Of a stretch of DNA of 46,852 nucleotides, positions 29,078 through 37,042 are shown piece by piece. Position numbers and translations under genes: made by a program. The DNA is from an uncultured Bacilli bacterium (GTDB lineage Bacteria; Bacillota_I; Bacilli_A; RF39; UBA660). Under the pieces are notes generated by a model, which worked only from the letters and a program-made list of their open reading frames with translations, ran no database searches and was not told the origin of the DNA. Positions within the stretch are counted from its first letter, which is position 1. Every line of letters starts with the position of its first letter. The stretch is from the NCBI GenBank assembly GCA_947632565.1, contig CANRPT010000005.1, positions 1 to 46,852 of the forward strand, given 5' to 3'.

Positions 29078-29108
29078 AATATTTTCGTTTTGAGCCCCGT
29101 TCATCCCA

Positions 29109-29137
29109 TTGACTTTTTTGATAAATTTTGTGATAAT
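29109..29137 (+). promoter_or_regulatory. Sigma-A-type promoter for gpsB-rnpB
   Basis: TTGACT (29109-29114) and GATAAT (29132-29137), 17-base spacer, 25 bases before gpsB. Confidence 0.65.
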
Positions 29138-29162
29138 ATAAGCATAAGGGATTGGTGATATT

Positions 29163-29507
29163 ATGCAAGGGAAAATATCTTTAACTCCGCAGGATATTCT
29201 AGAAAAGGAATTTAAGATTGATACAAGAGGTTATCGTCTAAAAGAAGTAGATCAATTTCTAGATGAAATCATTGGAGATTATGAGCAGTTTTATGCAATG
29301 ATTCAAAATTTAGAAAAAGAGAAAGAAGAACTTTTAAAAGAAATTATGAATTTGAAACAAGAACTTCATAATGTAAAAATGAGTATTGATATTGCAAAAA
29401 CTGGAGAAAAAGAATTTACGAATATGGATCTTCTTCGTAGAGTCTCTAATTTAGAGAAAATTGTTTTTAGCAAAGAAGAAAAAGAAGCAAAAGAGGAAGA
29501 AGAATAA
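29163..29507 (+). CDS. gpsB: Cell-division protein GpsB (DivIVA family)
   Basis: 114 residues. The N-terminal DivIVA-type membrane-binding segment is LTPQDILEKEFKIDTRGYRLKEVDQFLDEIIGDYEQF, followed by a coiled coil (about 45-80) and a short trimerising tail ending in Glu/Lys. GpsB links PBP1 and other wall enzymes to division and elongation sites. GGTGAT precedes ATG 29163. It lies immediately before rnpB, as in Bacillus, and only 3.4 kb from PBP1, its usual partner. Confidence 0.9.
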   Translation: MQGKISLTPQDILEKEFKIDTRGYRLKEVDQFLDEIIGDYEQFYAMIQNLEKEKEELLKEIMNLKQELHNVKMSIDIAKTGEKEFTNMDLLRRVSNLEKIVFSKEEKEAKEEEE

Positions 29508-29861
29508 TTGATACTTTGACAAACGCTATATTCTAGTAATATAGAGGAAAGTCCATGCTCACACAATCTGAGAGGATTGTAGTGATCGTGCTAAGGGAAA
29601 AAATAACCTTAGGTAGCTTAGGCTAACGGATGCGAATCTTTCTAAGTTTTTTAATAAGAAAGTAGTAGTAGTAAAGTGCCACAGTGACGATATTTTTTCG
29701 AAAGAAAAAAGTGAAACGCGGTAAACCCCACGAGTGAGAAACCCAAATTTTGGTAGGGGAGCTTTGATAACGGAATCAAACGAAGTCAAGGACTGATATT
29801 CAGTAGATAAATGTTTGTCGCCTAGTAATAGGTACAGAACATGGCTTATAAAGTATTAATT
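29506..29861 (+). ncRNA. rnpB: RNase P RNA, type B
   Basis: Conserved blocks are all present: GAGGAAAGTCCATGCTC near the 5' end, AGTGCCACAGTGACG, GAAACGCGGTAAACCCC, GAGTGAGAAACCCAAATTTT and ACAGAACATGGCTTA near the 3' end. The terminal P1 helix is formed by 29506-29517 and 29850-29861 (one G-U pair), which sets the ends. It is the catalytic RNA that matures tRNA 5' ends. The 5' end overlaps the gpsB stop codon by two bases. No separate terminator follows; the next gene starts 20 bases on. Confidence 0.97.
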
Positions 29862-29881
29862 ATTGATTAGAGGTGTTAAAC

Positions 29882-30385
29882 TTGAAAGAAATTGGTGAAT
29901 TTCTGAAGTCTTCACGAATTGAAAATGGGGTTAGTTTAGAAGAAGCCTGTGAAGATTTGAATTTAACTGTTGAAGAGTTAGAAAATATAGAAGATGGAAA
30001 TGTTAGAGCATTTAAGGATCTTTATCAATTAAGAGAATTAGTAAAAGATTATGCAAAATATTTAGGAGTAGAAACAGATAGTGTTGTGAATGAATTTAAT
30101 GATTTTATGTTTGATCATACTTCTAAGATTTCATTAGATGATTTAAAGGAAGCAAGAAAATTAGCAAAAGAAGATACTAAAAAAATATCCTCTCCTTATA
30201 CTAAAATCAAAACTTCTAAAATTTCTTTCGATCAAATAAAATGGAAGCCTATTTTTATTACCATAGGAATTTTGTTAGGAATCATAATTATTCTATTTTT
30301 ATGGCTTCAATTTGGTCATCCAAAAGAGCAAATTTCTAGAGAATTAATGGGAAGTGAGGAAAGTATTTATGAATTTACCTACTAA
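29882..30385 (+). CDS. RodZ-like HTH membrane protein
   Basis: 167 residues from TTG 29882, with GAGGTG 6 bases upstream; GTG 29873 lies within that site. An HTH_25/RodZ-type helix-turn-helix fills residues about 1-75 (IGEFLKSSRIENGVSLEEACEDLNLTVEELENIEDG). A Lys-rich linker and one membrane helix (about 120-140) follow. The extracellular DUF4115 part usual in RodZ is missing; only about 25 residues lie outside. The position before pgsA and recA matches Bacillus ymfM. It probably helps link MreB to the membrane. Confidence 0.8.
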   Translation: MKEIGEFLKSSRIENGVSLEEACEDLNLTVEELENIEDGNVRAFKDLYQLRELVKDYAKYLGVETDSVVNEFNDFMFDHTSKISLDDLKEARKLAKEDTKKISSPYTKIKTSKISFDQIKWKPIFITIGILLGIIIILFLWLQFGHPKEQISRELMGSEESIYEFTY

Positions 30386-30965
30386 ATTAACTATTTCACG
30401 TATTATTTTATCTATTTTCATTATTTTATTATTAATTTTTCCATTTCAGGCTGTAGGAATTTATTTTCCTGTGATTCGTTCAGGAATTGATTTAGATTTA
30501 AAATATGTGATTGCTGGTATTTTATTTATTGTTGCAAGTGTAACAGATTTTTTAGATGGATATTTGGCTAGGAAAAATAATCAAGTAACAGATTTAGGTA
30601 AAATGTTAGATGCAATTGCGGATAAAGTATTAGTCAATCCTATTTTAATTATCTTTGCATCCGAAGGATTAATTAGTCCCATTGTTCCTGTTGTTATAGT
30701 AGTTCGTGATATTGTAGTAAATGCAATTAAAATGGAAGCAGCTAGTAAAGGAAAAGTAGTGGCAGCAATTTCTTCTGGAAAAATGAAAACAGCTAGTTTA
30801 ATGATTGGAATTGTGTTAGTATTCTTTGCAAATTTTCCATTCGTTTATTTGAATATCCATCTTGATTTATTATTTATCTATTTTGCAACAATTATGTCTT
30901 TGGTTTCTATGGTACAGTATTATCAATTGAATAAAAAAATTATTTTTAGTGAATCTAAAAATTAA
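30369..30965 (+). CDS. pgsA: CDP-diacylglycerol-glycerol-3-phosphate 3-phosphatidyltransferase
   Basis: 198 residues from ATG 30369 (GAGGAAAG upstream; an upstream GTG at 30354 is inside the ribosome-binding region). The CDP-alcohol phosphotransferase motif DG-x2-AR-x8-G-x3-D-x3-D is complete in FLDGYLARKNNQVTDLGKMLDAIAD. Four to six membrane helices. It makes phosphatidylglycerol-phosphate, the precursor of phosphatidylglycerol that feeds the LtaS-like enzyme. It overlaps the RodZ-like gene by 17 bases and precedes recA; cinA, usually between pgsA and recA in Bacillus, is absent. Confidence 0.95.
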   Translation: MNLPTKLTISRIILSIFIILLLIFPFQAVGIYFPVIRSGIDLDLKYVIAGILFIVASVTDFLDGYLARKNNQVTDLGKMLDAIADKVLVNPILIIFASEGLISPIVPVVIVVRDIVVNAIKMEAASKGKVVAAISSGKMKTASLMIGIVLVFFANFPFVYLNIHLDLLFIYFATIMSLVSMVQYYQLNKKIIFSESKN

Positions 30966-30994
30966 TATTTCAGTTTTTCTTTTTCGTAAATTTT

Positions 30995-31026
30995 GAGAAT
31001 TCCACTTAGGGAATTTTCTTTTTTTC
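30995..31026 (+). terminator. Terminator after pgsA
   Basis: GAGAATTCC (30995-31003) pairs with GGAATTTTC (31010-31018, one G-U) around ACTTAG, followed by a seven-T run. Confidence 0.75.
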
Positions 31027-31053
31027 TAGGGAAAATTGGTAAAATTTACAATA

Positions 31054-31065
31054 AAACATTTGTTT
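31054..31065 (+). promoter_or_regulatory. Possible LexA-like box before recA
   Basis: AAAC-ATTT-GTTT keeps the core AAC-N4-GTT of the Gram-positive SOS box (GAAC-N4-GTTC), 10 bases upstream of the recA -35 box. The flanking G and C are replaced by A and T, so the match is weak. Confidence 0.3.
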
Positions 31066-31075
31066 GTAAAAAGTA

Positions 31076-31104
31076 TTGCTTTTTTTTTTAAAATAAGATA
31101 TGAT
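31076..31104 (+). promoter_or_regulatory. recA promoter
   Basis: TTGCTT (31076-31081) and TATGAT (31099-31104), 17-base spacer, 30 bases before the recA start. Confidence 0.65.
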
Positions 31105-31134
31105 GTATTTGTAAGCCAAAATAGGAGGATTTAT

Positions 31135-32157
31135 ATGACAAAAACTACAGATAAAGATGAAGCACTACAAAAAGTACTAAATGACATTGAAAAACAATTT
31201 GGGAAAGGTGCAATTATGAAACTAGGAGATAACAAACATATGGAATTGGATGTTACTTCTAGTGGAAGTTTAAATTTGGATATAGCTATGGGAGTTGGTG
31301 GCTATCCAAAGGGTAGAATTATTGAAATTTATGGACCAGAATCGAGTGGTAAAACAACTTTCGCATTACATGCTATCGCAGAAGTACAAAAAAATGGAGG
31401 GCGTGCTGCTTTTATTGATGCAGAACATGCACTTGATCCTGTTTATGCGAAAAACTTGGGCGTTGATATTAATGAATTATTACTTGCTCAACCGGATACT
31501 GGAGAACAAGCATTAGAAATTTGCGAAGCACTAGTTCGTAGTGAGGCAGTTAATATCATCGTAATTGATTCTGTTGCTGCGTTAGTACCACAAGCAGAAA
31601 TTGATGGAGAAATGGGAGATAGCCATGTTGGACTTCAGGCAAGATTAATGAGTCAAGCTCTTCGTAAACTTTCTGGAACGATTAGTAAAACGAAAACTAC
31701 TGCTATTTTCATTAATCAATTAAGAGAAAAGGTAGGAGTCATGTTTGGTAATCCAGAAACTACTCCAGGTGGTAGAGCTTTAAAATTTTATTCTACTATT
31801 CGTCTTGATGTTAGACGTAGTGAATCTTTAAAAATAGGAGATAGTATTGTTGGAAATAAAACAACTGTAAAAGTTGTAAAAAACAAAGTAGCTCCTCCAT
31901 TTAGAACAGCTGTTGTGGACATCATGTATGGAGAAGGAATCAGTAGAGAAGGAGAAATTCTTGATTTAGCTTCCGAATGTAATATTTTAGAAAAATCTGG
32001 TGCTTGGTATGCTTATAAAGGAGAAAAAATTGGACAAGGGAAAGAAAATGCTAAATTATTCTTAAAAGATCATACAGAGATTCGCGATGACTTAGAAAAA
32101 CAAATTCGAGAGTACTATGGAATTAGTAATCATGTCAAAGAAAAGAAAGCTGAATAG
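31135..32157 (+). CDS. recA: Recombinase RecA
   Basis: 340 residues from ATG 31135, which has AGGAGG 6 bases upstream. The longer frame starting at 31036 runs through the promoter and is not used. Walker [12 protein letters not shown], Walker [13 protein letters not shown], the L1 loop [21 protein letters not shown] and the L2 loop [22 protein letters not shown] are all present. It catalyses strand exchange and triggers LexA self-cleavage. The own terminator after pgsA and own promoter make it a separate unit. Confidence 0.98.
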   Translation: MTKTTDKDEALQKVLNDIEKQFGKGAIMKLGDNKHMELDVTSSGSLNLDIAMGVGGYPKGRIIEIYGPESSGKTTFALHAIAEVQKNGGRAAFIDAEHALDPVYAKNLGVDINELLLAQPDTGEQALEICEALVRSEAVNIIVIDSVAALVPQAEIDGEMGDSHVGLQARLMSQALRKLSGTISKTKTTAIFINQLREKVGVMFGNPETTPGGRALKFYSTIRLDVRRSESLKIGDSIVGNKTTVKVVKNKVAPPFRTAVVDIMYGEGISREGEILDLASECNILEKSGAWYAYKGEKIGQGKENAKLFLKDHTEIRDDLEKQIREYYGISNHVKEKKAE

Positions 32158-32213
32158 TCTTCTTTTTTCTTTACCAATATGTTATACTTAATTAGAATAT
32201 AGTAGGTGTAGTT

Positions 32214-33845
32214 ATGAAAAATTTTGTAAAGAAACATGGGATTTTACTTGCTTTTTTAGGAATGATTTTACTAGGAAATGGTTGGTTGATTATCAAAGGA
32301 TTACCATATCAACACGATATTGGATTTCATTATGCTAGAATGCTATCTTTGATTCAAACTATTAAAAATGGGGACTTTTTAGCTCTTATTCATGATGCTT
32401 TTTACGGATATGGTTATGCCTTAGGAATTTTTTATGGAAACTTTTTCTTTTATTTTCCTGCACTATTTACTATTTTGGGATTACCAGCTATGCTATCTTA
32501 TAAAATTTTATATCTATTTATTAATATTGGTACCTTACTAATTGCTTATTATGTTAGTAGAAAAATTATTCCCAGTCAAAAAATAGCTTTACTATTAACT
32601 TTTTTATATACCTTTTCTGAATATCGATTATATGATGTATTTGTACGTGGGGCAATAGGAGAAACATTATCTTTTATGGTAGTTCCTCTAGTTTTATTAG
32701 GATTATATGAAATCATCTATGGAGATAGTAAAAAATGGTATTACTTTACCTTAGGATTTGTGTTTTTATTAGTTTCTCATTTGATTACAACAATTGTGAT
32801 GGCCATATTTGCTAGTATTCTGTTTCTTTTTCATATTCCTCGTTTTGTAAAAGAGAAAAAAAGGTTTTATCATTTGGTTCTTTCTGGAATAGTAGGAGTT
32901 TGTTTAGCTGCTTTTTTCCTTTTTCCAATGTTAGAACAATATTTCTGTTCTAGTATCAGTATTTTTACACAAGGAAGTATCTATTTACCATCTGGTGCTG
33001 CAACCCCAATTCGTTATTTATTTTTGCCAGGATGGTTTTTCTCTTGCTATTTAGGATTATCCATCCTATTATTGCTTCCAATTCGTTTTCTTCTTTCTGC
33101 TAAAAAGGTCGAAAAAGAAGATCGAAATTTATTATCCTTTAGTACTTGTTTATTGATTTTAGGAGTTTTGATATGGCTTTCTACTAGCGATTTATTTCCT
33201 TGGAAGATTGTTGATCATATGTTATCTTTTCTACAATTTCCATGGAGACTTCTCCTATTTTCCACTTTATTTTGTTCTTTTGCGATAGGAATTAACTTAT
33301 TCTTATTATGGAAAAATGGAAAGCAAAAATTAGTCAAAAGACTTGCTATTTTTATTCTTCTTACTTGCTTTTTCGGAAATGCTTTATATTCTTTTCAATA
33401 TGGAGTTCGAAAAGAGCATTATGAATCTTTTCCAGAAAACGAAATTGGAAATGGAGAATATCTGCCATCAGGAACCGATCAAGTATTACTACGAAACTTG
33501 AAACCAGAAGTAACATCTAATAACCCTAATTTAGAAATCAGTTATGAAAAAGTAGGAACTTCTATTTCTGTACAATATCAAAATCATTCAAATGATCAAA
33601 AAGAGGATACTTATGTGGAAGTTCCATTACTTTATTATTTAGGATATCAAATAGAACCAAACTATCATTTGACCAAAGGAAATCATAATTTGATTCGTGT
33701 TGGTGTGGACCAAGAAGCTGGAGAATTTCAGATATCTTATCAAGGAACGATGATTCAAAAAGTCTCTTACTTGATTTCCCTTATGAGTTGGATTCTTTTT
33801 CTAATTTATTGTTGGAAAAGAAAAAAAAGAAAGAAAAATGCATAA
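32214..33845 (+). CDS. Polytopic membrane protein, GT-C/YfhO-like
   Basis: 543 residues with about 11-12 membrane helices spread over the first 370 residues. The first extracellular loop (LPYQHDIGFHYARMLSLIQTIKNGDFL) carries acidic/His residues where GT-C glycosyltransferases keep their catalytic Asp. A C-terminal extracellular beta-rich domain (about 400-520) is closed by a last helix. This looks like the 6-pyruvoyl-tetrahydropterin-synthase-related or YfhO-like class of membrane glycosyltransferases. The substrate and the enzyme activity are inferred from the shape only. Confidence 0.75.
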   Translation: MKNFVKKHGILLAFLGMILLGNGWLIIKGLPYQHDIGFHYARMLSLIQTIKNGDFLALIHDAFYGYGYALGIFYGNFFFYFPALFTILGLPAMLSYKILYLFINIGTLLIAYYVSRKIIPSQKIALLLTFLYTFSEYRLYDVFVRGAIGETLSFMVVPLVLLGLYEIIYGDSKKWYYFTLGFVFLLVSHLITTIVMAIFASILFLFHIPRFVKEKKRFYHLVLSGIVGVCLAAFFLFPMLEQYFCSSISIFTQGSIYLPSGAATPIRYLFLPGWFFSCYLGLSILLLLPIRFLLSAKKVEKEDRNLLSFSTCLLILGVLIWLSTSDLFPWKIVDHMLSFLQFPWRLLLFSTLFCSFAIGINLFLLWKNGKQKLVKRLAIFILLTCFFGNALYSFQYGVRKEHYESFPENEIGNGEYLPSGTDQVLLRNLKPEVTSNNPNLEISYEKVGTSISVQYQNHSNDQKEDTYVEVPLLYYLGYQIEPNYHLTKGNHNLIRVGVDQEAGEFQISYQGTMIQKVSYLISLMSWILFLIYCWKRKKRKKNA

Positions 33846-33855
33846 AAATGCTATC

Positions 33856-33884
33856 TTGACATATCCTATTAAAAATGATATATT
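33856..33884 (+). promoter_or_regulatory. Promoter of the asparagine T-box operon
   Basis: TTGACA (33856-33861), 17-base spacer, TATATT (33879-33884). It places transcription start just before the T-box leader. Confidence 0.75.
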
Positions 33885-33891
33885 TTCAGTA

Positions 33892-34170
33892 ATGACTTTG
33901 AAAAAGAGGAGTATAATCTAACCTTTTTAAATAGCGAGTTAGGAATGGTGGAAGCTAACATAAAAAATAGATTAGAAAAACGCTTTGGAGTTGCTTATGC
34001 GAAATGATAGTAGTGTAAGCCGGTGGTAACCGTTATCGTATTACTAGATTTTGTTAGAAATCGAAAGGGATCATAAAAATAAAATAAAATTTATGATAAA
34101 TTGGGTGGCACCGCGGAAGACTAGTTTCGTCCCATACGTATCTTTACGTATGATGCGAACTAGTCTTTTT
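33892..34170 (+). promoter_or_regulatory. T-box riboswitch with AAC (Asn) specifier
   Basis: The leader has the classic AAAGAGGAGTA start, the stem I distal arm (GTTAG/CTAAC around GAATGGTGGAAG), then AAC followed by G and CTTTGGAGTT, the expected specifier context. CCGGTGGTAACCGTTATC is the stem III block and GGGTGGCACCGCGG (34103-34116) is the T-box itself. The antiterminator competes with a terminator stem 34118-34126 / 34158-34166 plus TTTTT. AAC is an Asn codon, so uncharged tRNA-Asn should switch on the genes below, which include AsnRS. The specifier position is read by alignment to known leaders, not by folding software. Confidence 0.88.
34118..34170 (+). terminator. T-box regulated terminator
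   Basis: AGACTAGTT (34118-34126) pairs with AACTAGTCT (34158-34166), enclosing a second ATACGTA/ACGTAT stem; five T residues follow. Confidence 0.85.
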
Positions 34171-34192
34171 GAATGAGAAAGGAGAAGAAAAA

Positions 34193-34840
34193 ATGAGTGC
34201 GGTTTCTATCCCGTTAAAACAAAACGATTATCTTTCTTGGTTGGGGAAGATAACCTTATGTAATGTAGAAGAAGGAAAAGAAAAACTAAAAAAAATGAAA
34301 ATGGGACAAGATTTTTGTCAAGAATTAGAACAAAATGGTATTTTTTATACTTGGTGTATTAGGCATCCTGAAGTAGTAAGTTGTATAGAATCGAGACATT
34401 ATTATCAGAGATACCAAGAATATTTTCAAACAGATTATAGTATTTGCAAACATTTATTGGTACAAGAAAGAAAAGGAGAAAAAAGAATCTTTTTGATTGT
34501 GGTAGAAGATGAAAAAGAAGTGGATTTACATCAGATGCAAGAAGTGTTAAATTGCTCAAAGTTAGAGTTTGTTTCCAAAGAAAAATTGGAGAGTTTGCTT
34601 CATACCTATTCTGGAAACATTTCCATTTTTCATTTAAAGTATGATATTAATCATCAAATTAAATTAGTAATGGATCAAGATTTGCTTCACAAAAAATTAT
34701 TGGCTTTTCATCCTCTATATAATGGAATGAGTGTTTTTATAGAACCAAAATACATTTTAAAATATTTAAAAATCATTGGTTGTCAGAAAAAAATGATTTC
34801 TATTCCGGAAAAACAATATGTTTTAAAAAAAGTATTATAA
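34193..34840 (+). CDS. ProX/YbaK-like aminoacyl-tRNA deacylase (putative trans-editing factor)
   Basis: 215 residues from ATG 34193, with AAAGGAG 8 bases upstream; a TTG at 34169 falls in the terminator. From about residue 60 the pattern fits the YbaK/ProX family: HPEV, KHLLVQERKGEKRIFLIVVEDEKEVDL (the invariant-Lys strand), LEFVSKEKLESLLHTYSGNISIFHL and LLAFHPLYNGMSVFIEP. This family removes wrongly attached amino acids (Ala, Ser, Thr or Cys) from tRNAs. About 55 N-terminal residues are an extra part I do not recognise. It is the first gene under the Asn T-box. Confidence 0.75.
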   Translation: MSAVSIPLKQNDYLSWLGKITLCNVEEGKEKLKKMKMGQDFCQELEQNGIFYTWCIRHPEVVSCIESRHYYQRYQEYFQTDYSICKHLLVQERKGEKRIFLIVVEDEKEVDLHQMQEVLNCSKLEFVSKEKLESLLHTYSGNISIFHLKYDINHQIKLVMDQDLLHKKLLAFHPLYNGMSVFIEPKYILKYLKIIGCQKKMISIPEKQYVLKKVL

Positions 34841-34870
34841 TATGGTATACTAATAAAAGAGGAAAAGAAA

Positions 34871-35122
34871 ATGGAAAGAAAAATAGAAGTTGGAAAAATT
34901 TATCGTCATTTTAAAGGACATATTTATCAAGTAATTGCGATTGCTTATGATTCTGAAAAATATGATGAGAATCATAAAGAAGAGGCAAAAATGGTTGTCT
35001 ATCAAAATAGGAATGATAAGAATGATTGTTGGGTAAGACCTTATCAGATGTTTAATTCCAAGGTAGATCATGAAAAATATCCAGAAGTAAAACAGGAGTA
35101 TCGTTTTCAAGAAATAGAATAA
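34871..35122 (+). CDS. DUF1653 family protein (83 aa)
   Basis: 83 residues, GAGG before ATG 34871. The pattern GKIYRHFKGHIYQVIAIAYDSE, MVVYQNR and WVRPYQMF matches DUF1653, a small SH3-like beta barrel of unknown function found in many bacteria. Being between the editing-like gene and AsnRS under a T-box suggests a link to Asn supply or translation, but this is position-only evidence. Confidence 0.82.
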   Translation: MERKIEVGKIYRHFKGHIYQVIAIAYDSEKYDENHKEEAKMVVYQNRNDKNDCWVRPYQMFNSKVDHEKYPEVKQEYRFQEIE

Positions 35123-35149
35123 AATATAGATAGTAAGGAAGGGATTATT

Positions 35150-36523
35150 GTGGATGTAAGAGAATTATTAGAAAATGCAGAAAAATATTTAGAAAAAGAA
35201 GTAACAATAAAAGGATGGATTAGAAGACATCGTAAACAGAAAGAATTTGGATTTATTGATTTTTCCGATGGAACTTGTTTTGAACATATTCAAGTTGTAT
35301 ATGATTTATCTACCAAAGATTTTGAAAAGATTGATGTCTTAAAGCATGGAAGTGCTATTTGTGTTGTTGGAACACTTGTAAAATCAGAAGGTGCAGGTCA
35401 GGAATATGAAGTGAAAGCCAAAGAAATTACTCTAGAGGGTGATTGTAGTGAGGACTATCCACTTCAACCAAAACAGCATTCTCGTGAATTTTTAAGAGAA
35501 ATTGGATATTTAAGACCAAGAGCAAACTTATTTCAAGCCGTATTTCGTGTAAGAAGTATTGCTGCAATGGCAATTCATACTTATTTTCAAGAAAGAGGAT
35601 ACGTTTATTTGCATGCTCCATTAATTACTGCAAGTGATTGTGAGGGAGCAGGAGAAATGTTTCAAGTGACAACTCTTGATTTAGATCGCATTGCTAGTAG
35701 TGGAAAAGTAGATTATAAGAAAGATTTCTTTGGAAAACATGCTGCTCTAACAGTTTCAGGACAATTACAGGGAGAAACTTTTGCGATGGCATTTAAAAAA
35801 ATTTATACGTTTGGACCAACATTTCGCGCAGAAAACTCTAATACTAAAACCCATGCCAGTGAATTTTGGATGATTGAACCAGAAATCGCTTTCTGTGATT
35901 TAGAAGGATTAATAGATATTGAAGAAGATATGTTAAAATATATTGTCAATTATGTGTTAGAACATGCTAAATCTGAAATGGAATTTTTTGACAAATATGT
36001 GGAAAACGGTTTGTTAGCAAAATTAAAAAAACTAGTAACGAGTAAGTTTACTAGAATTACTCATGAAGAAGTGATTACGATTTTAAAGAAAGCAGATGTA
36101 AAGTGGGAATTTCCACCAGAGTATGGACAAGATATTGCCAAAGAACACGAAAAATATATTACAGAATATTTTGATGGTCCCGTATTTATTACCAATTGGC
36201 CAAAAGATATTAAAGCTTTTTATATGAAGCAGAATGAAGATGGAAAAACAGTGGCAGCAGTAGATTTAGAAGTACCTGAGGCTGGAGAATTAATGGGTGG
36301 TTCTCAAAGAGAAGAAGATTATGATAAATTGGTAACCAGAATGAAAGAAATGGGGGTTCCAATTGAAGGGATGGAATGGTATTTAAACTTAAGAAGGTTT
36401 GGTGGATGTGTACATAGTGGATTTGGTATGGGATTTGAAAGACTTTTAATCTATTTAACGGGTGTTGAAAATATTCGTGATGTAATTCCTTATCCAAGAA
36501 CTCCGGGAAACTGTGATTTCTAA
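35150..36523 (+). CDS. asnS: Asparaginyl-tRNA synthetase
   Basis: 457 residues from GTG 35150, with AAGGAAGGG 6 bases upstream. N-terminal OB fold (VTIKGWIRRHRKQKEFGFIDFSDG), then the class II catalytic core. Motif 2 gives FGPTFRAENSNTKTHASEFWMIEPE and motif 3 gives GFGMGFERLLIYLTGVENIRDVIPYPRTPG. PLITASDCEGAGEMFQVTTL is diagnostic for AsnRS rather than AspRS. It charges tRNA-Asn directly, so GatCAB is not the only route to Asn-tRNA. It closes the T-box operon; two tRNA-Asn genes follow. Confidence 0.97.
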   Translation: MDVRELLENAEKYLEKEVTIKGWIRRHRKQKEFGFIDFSDGTCFEHIQVVYDLSTKDFEKIDVLKHGSAICVVGTLVKSEGAGQEYEVKAKEITLEGDCSEDYPLQPKQHSREFLREIGYLRPRANLFQAVFRVRSIAAMAIHTYFQERGYVYLHAPLITASDCEGAGEMFQVTTLDLDRIASSGKVDYKKDFFGKHAALTVSGQLQGETFAMAFKKIYTFGPTFRAENSNTKTHASEFWMIEPEIAFCDLEGLIDIEEDMLKYIVNYVLEHAKSEMEFFDKYVENGLLAKLKKLVTSKFTRITHEEVITILKKADVKWEFPPEYGQDIAKEHEKYITEYFDGPVFITNWPKDIKAFYMKQNEDGKTVAAVDLEVPEAGELMGGSQREEDYDKLVTRMKEMGVPIEGMEWYLNLRRFGGCVHSGFGMGFERLLIYLTGVENIRDVIPYPRTPGNCDF

Positions 36524-36533
36524 CAAAAATGAA

Positions 36534-36566
36534 AGAAATCCTCAAACAGTGGATTTGGGGATTTCT
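36534..36566 (+). terminator. Hairpin after asnS
   Basis: AGAAATCCTCAAA (36534-36546) pairs with TTTGGGGATTTCT (36554-36566) with one G-U, loop CAGTGGA. The T run that usually follows is absent, so it may only stabilise or process the 3' end. Confidence 0.5.
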
Positions 36567-36636
36567 ACCACATTTTAAAAACTAGAAATCAAGTAATTAA
36601 GCGCTCGTAGAGAAAAGAAAAAAATTCAAAAAAGTA

Positions 36637-36665
36637 TTGCAAAAGCTAAAAATATATTATATAAT
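36637..36665 (+). promoter_or_regulatory. tRNA cluster promoter
   Basis: TTGCAA (36637-36642), 17-base spacer, TATAAT (36660-36665), 22 bases before the first tRNA-Asn. Confidence 0.7.
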
Positions 36666-36687
36666 GAAATAGCTTTATGTAATTGAT

Positions 36688-36763
36688 GCCTGATTAGCTC
36701 AGCTGGTAGAGCACTCGGCTGTTAACCGATAGGTCGTAGGTCCGAGTCCTACATCAGGCGCCA
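36688..36763 (+). tRNA. tRNA-Asn (GUU)
   Basis: 76 bases. Acceptor GCCTGAT pairs with ATCAGGC, discriminator G and encoded CCA. The anticodon loop CTGTTAA gives GTT. D loop AGCTCAGCTGGTAGAGC and T loop TCCGAGTCC are normal. It differs from the next tRNA-Asn at one base (D loop C versus T). Confidence 0.97.
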
Positions 36764-36784
36764 TTTATTTAGTAGTAAGGTAAT

Positions 36785-36860
36785 GCCTGATTAGCTCAGT
36801 TGGTAGAGCACTCGGCTGTTAACCGATAGGTCGTAGGTCCGAGTCCTACATCAGGCGCCA
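36785..36860 (+). tRNA. tRNA-Asn (GUU), second copy
   Basis: 76 bases, identical to the first copy except for T in place of C in the D loop (CAGTTGG). Anticodon GTT; CCA encoded. It lies 21 bases after the first copy, in the same transcript. Confidence 0.97.
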
Positions 36861-36863
36861 GTT

Positions 36864-36940
36864 GGCCAGTTGGTGAAGTGGCTTAACACACTGCCCTTTC
36901 ACGGCAGCATACACGGGTCCGAATCCCGTACTGGTCACCA
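36864..36940 (+). tRNA. tRNA-Glu (UUC)
   Basis: 77 bases. GGCCAGT pairs with ACTGGTC (one G-U), CCA encoded. The anticodon stem CTGCC/GGCAG holds loop CTTTCAC, giving TTC. Three bases separate it from the second tRNA-Asn. Confidence 0.95.
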
Positions 36941-36952
36941 TGATGTGAATTT

Positions 36953-36982
36953 CCCTTATTTTGTAAGGGTTTTTATTTTTTT
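36953..36982 (+). terminator. Terminator of the tRNA cluster
   Basis: CCCTTA (36953-36958) pairs with TAAGGG (36964-36969) around TTTTG, followed by a T-rich run. Confidence 0.75.
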
Positions 36983-37042
36983 AAGGTGAAATTTAATTGG
37001 TTGGAATTTTATGATACAATCTTTATTGATAGGAGAAAATAG

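Noticed and set aside
31036-31134. Longer RecA start adding 33 residues.
   Set aside because: The extension crosses the promoter and the strong AGGAGG site before ATG 31135, and RecA proteins start at MTKTT-like sequence.
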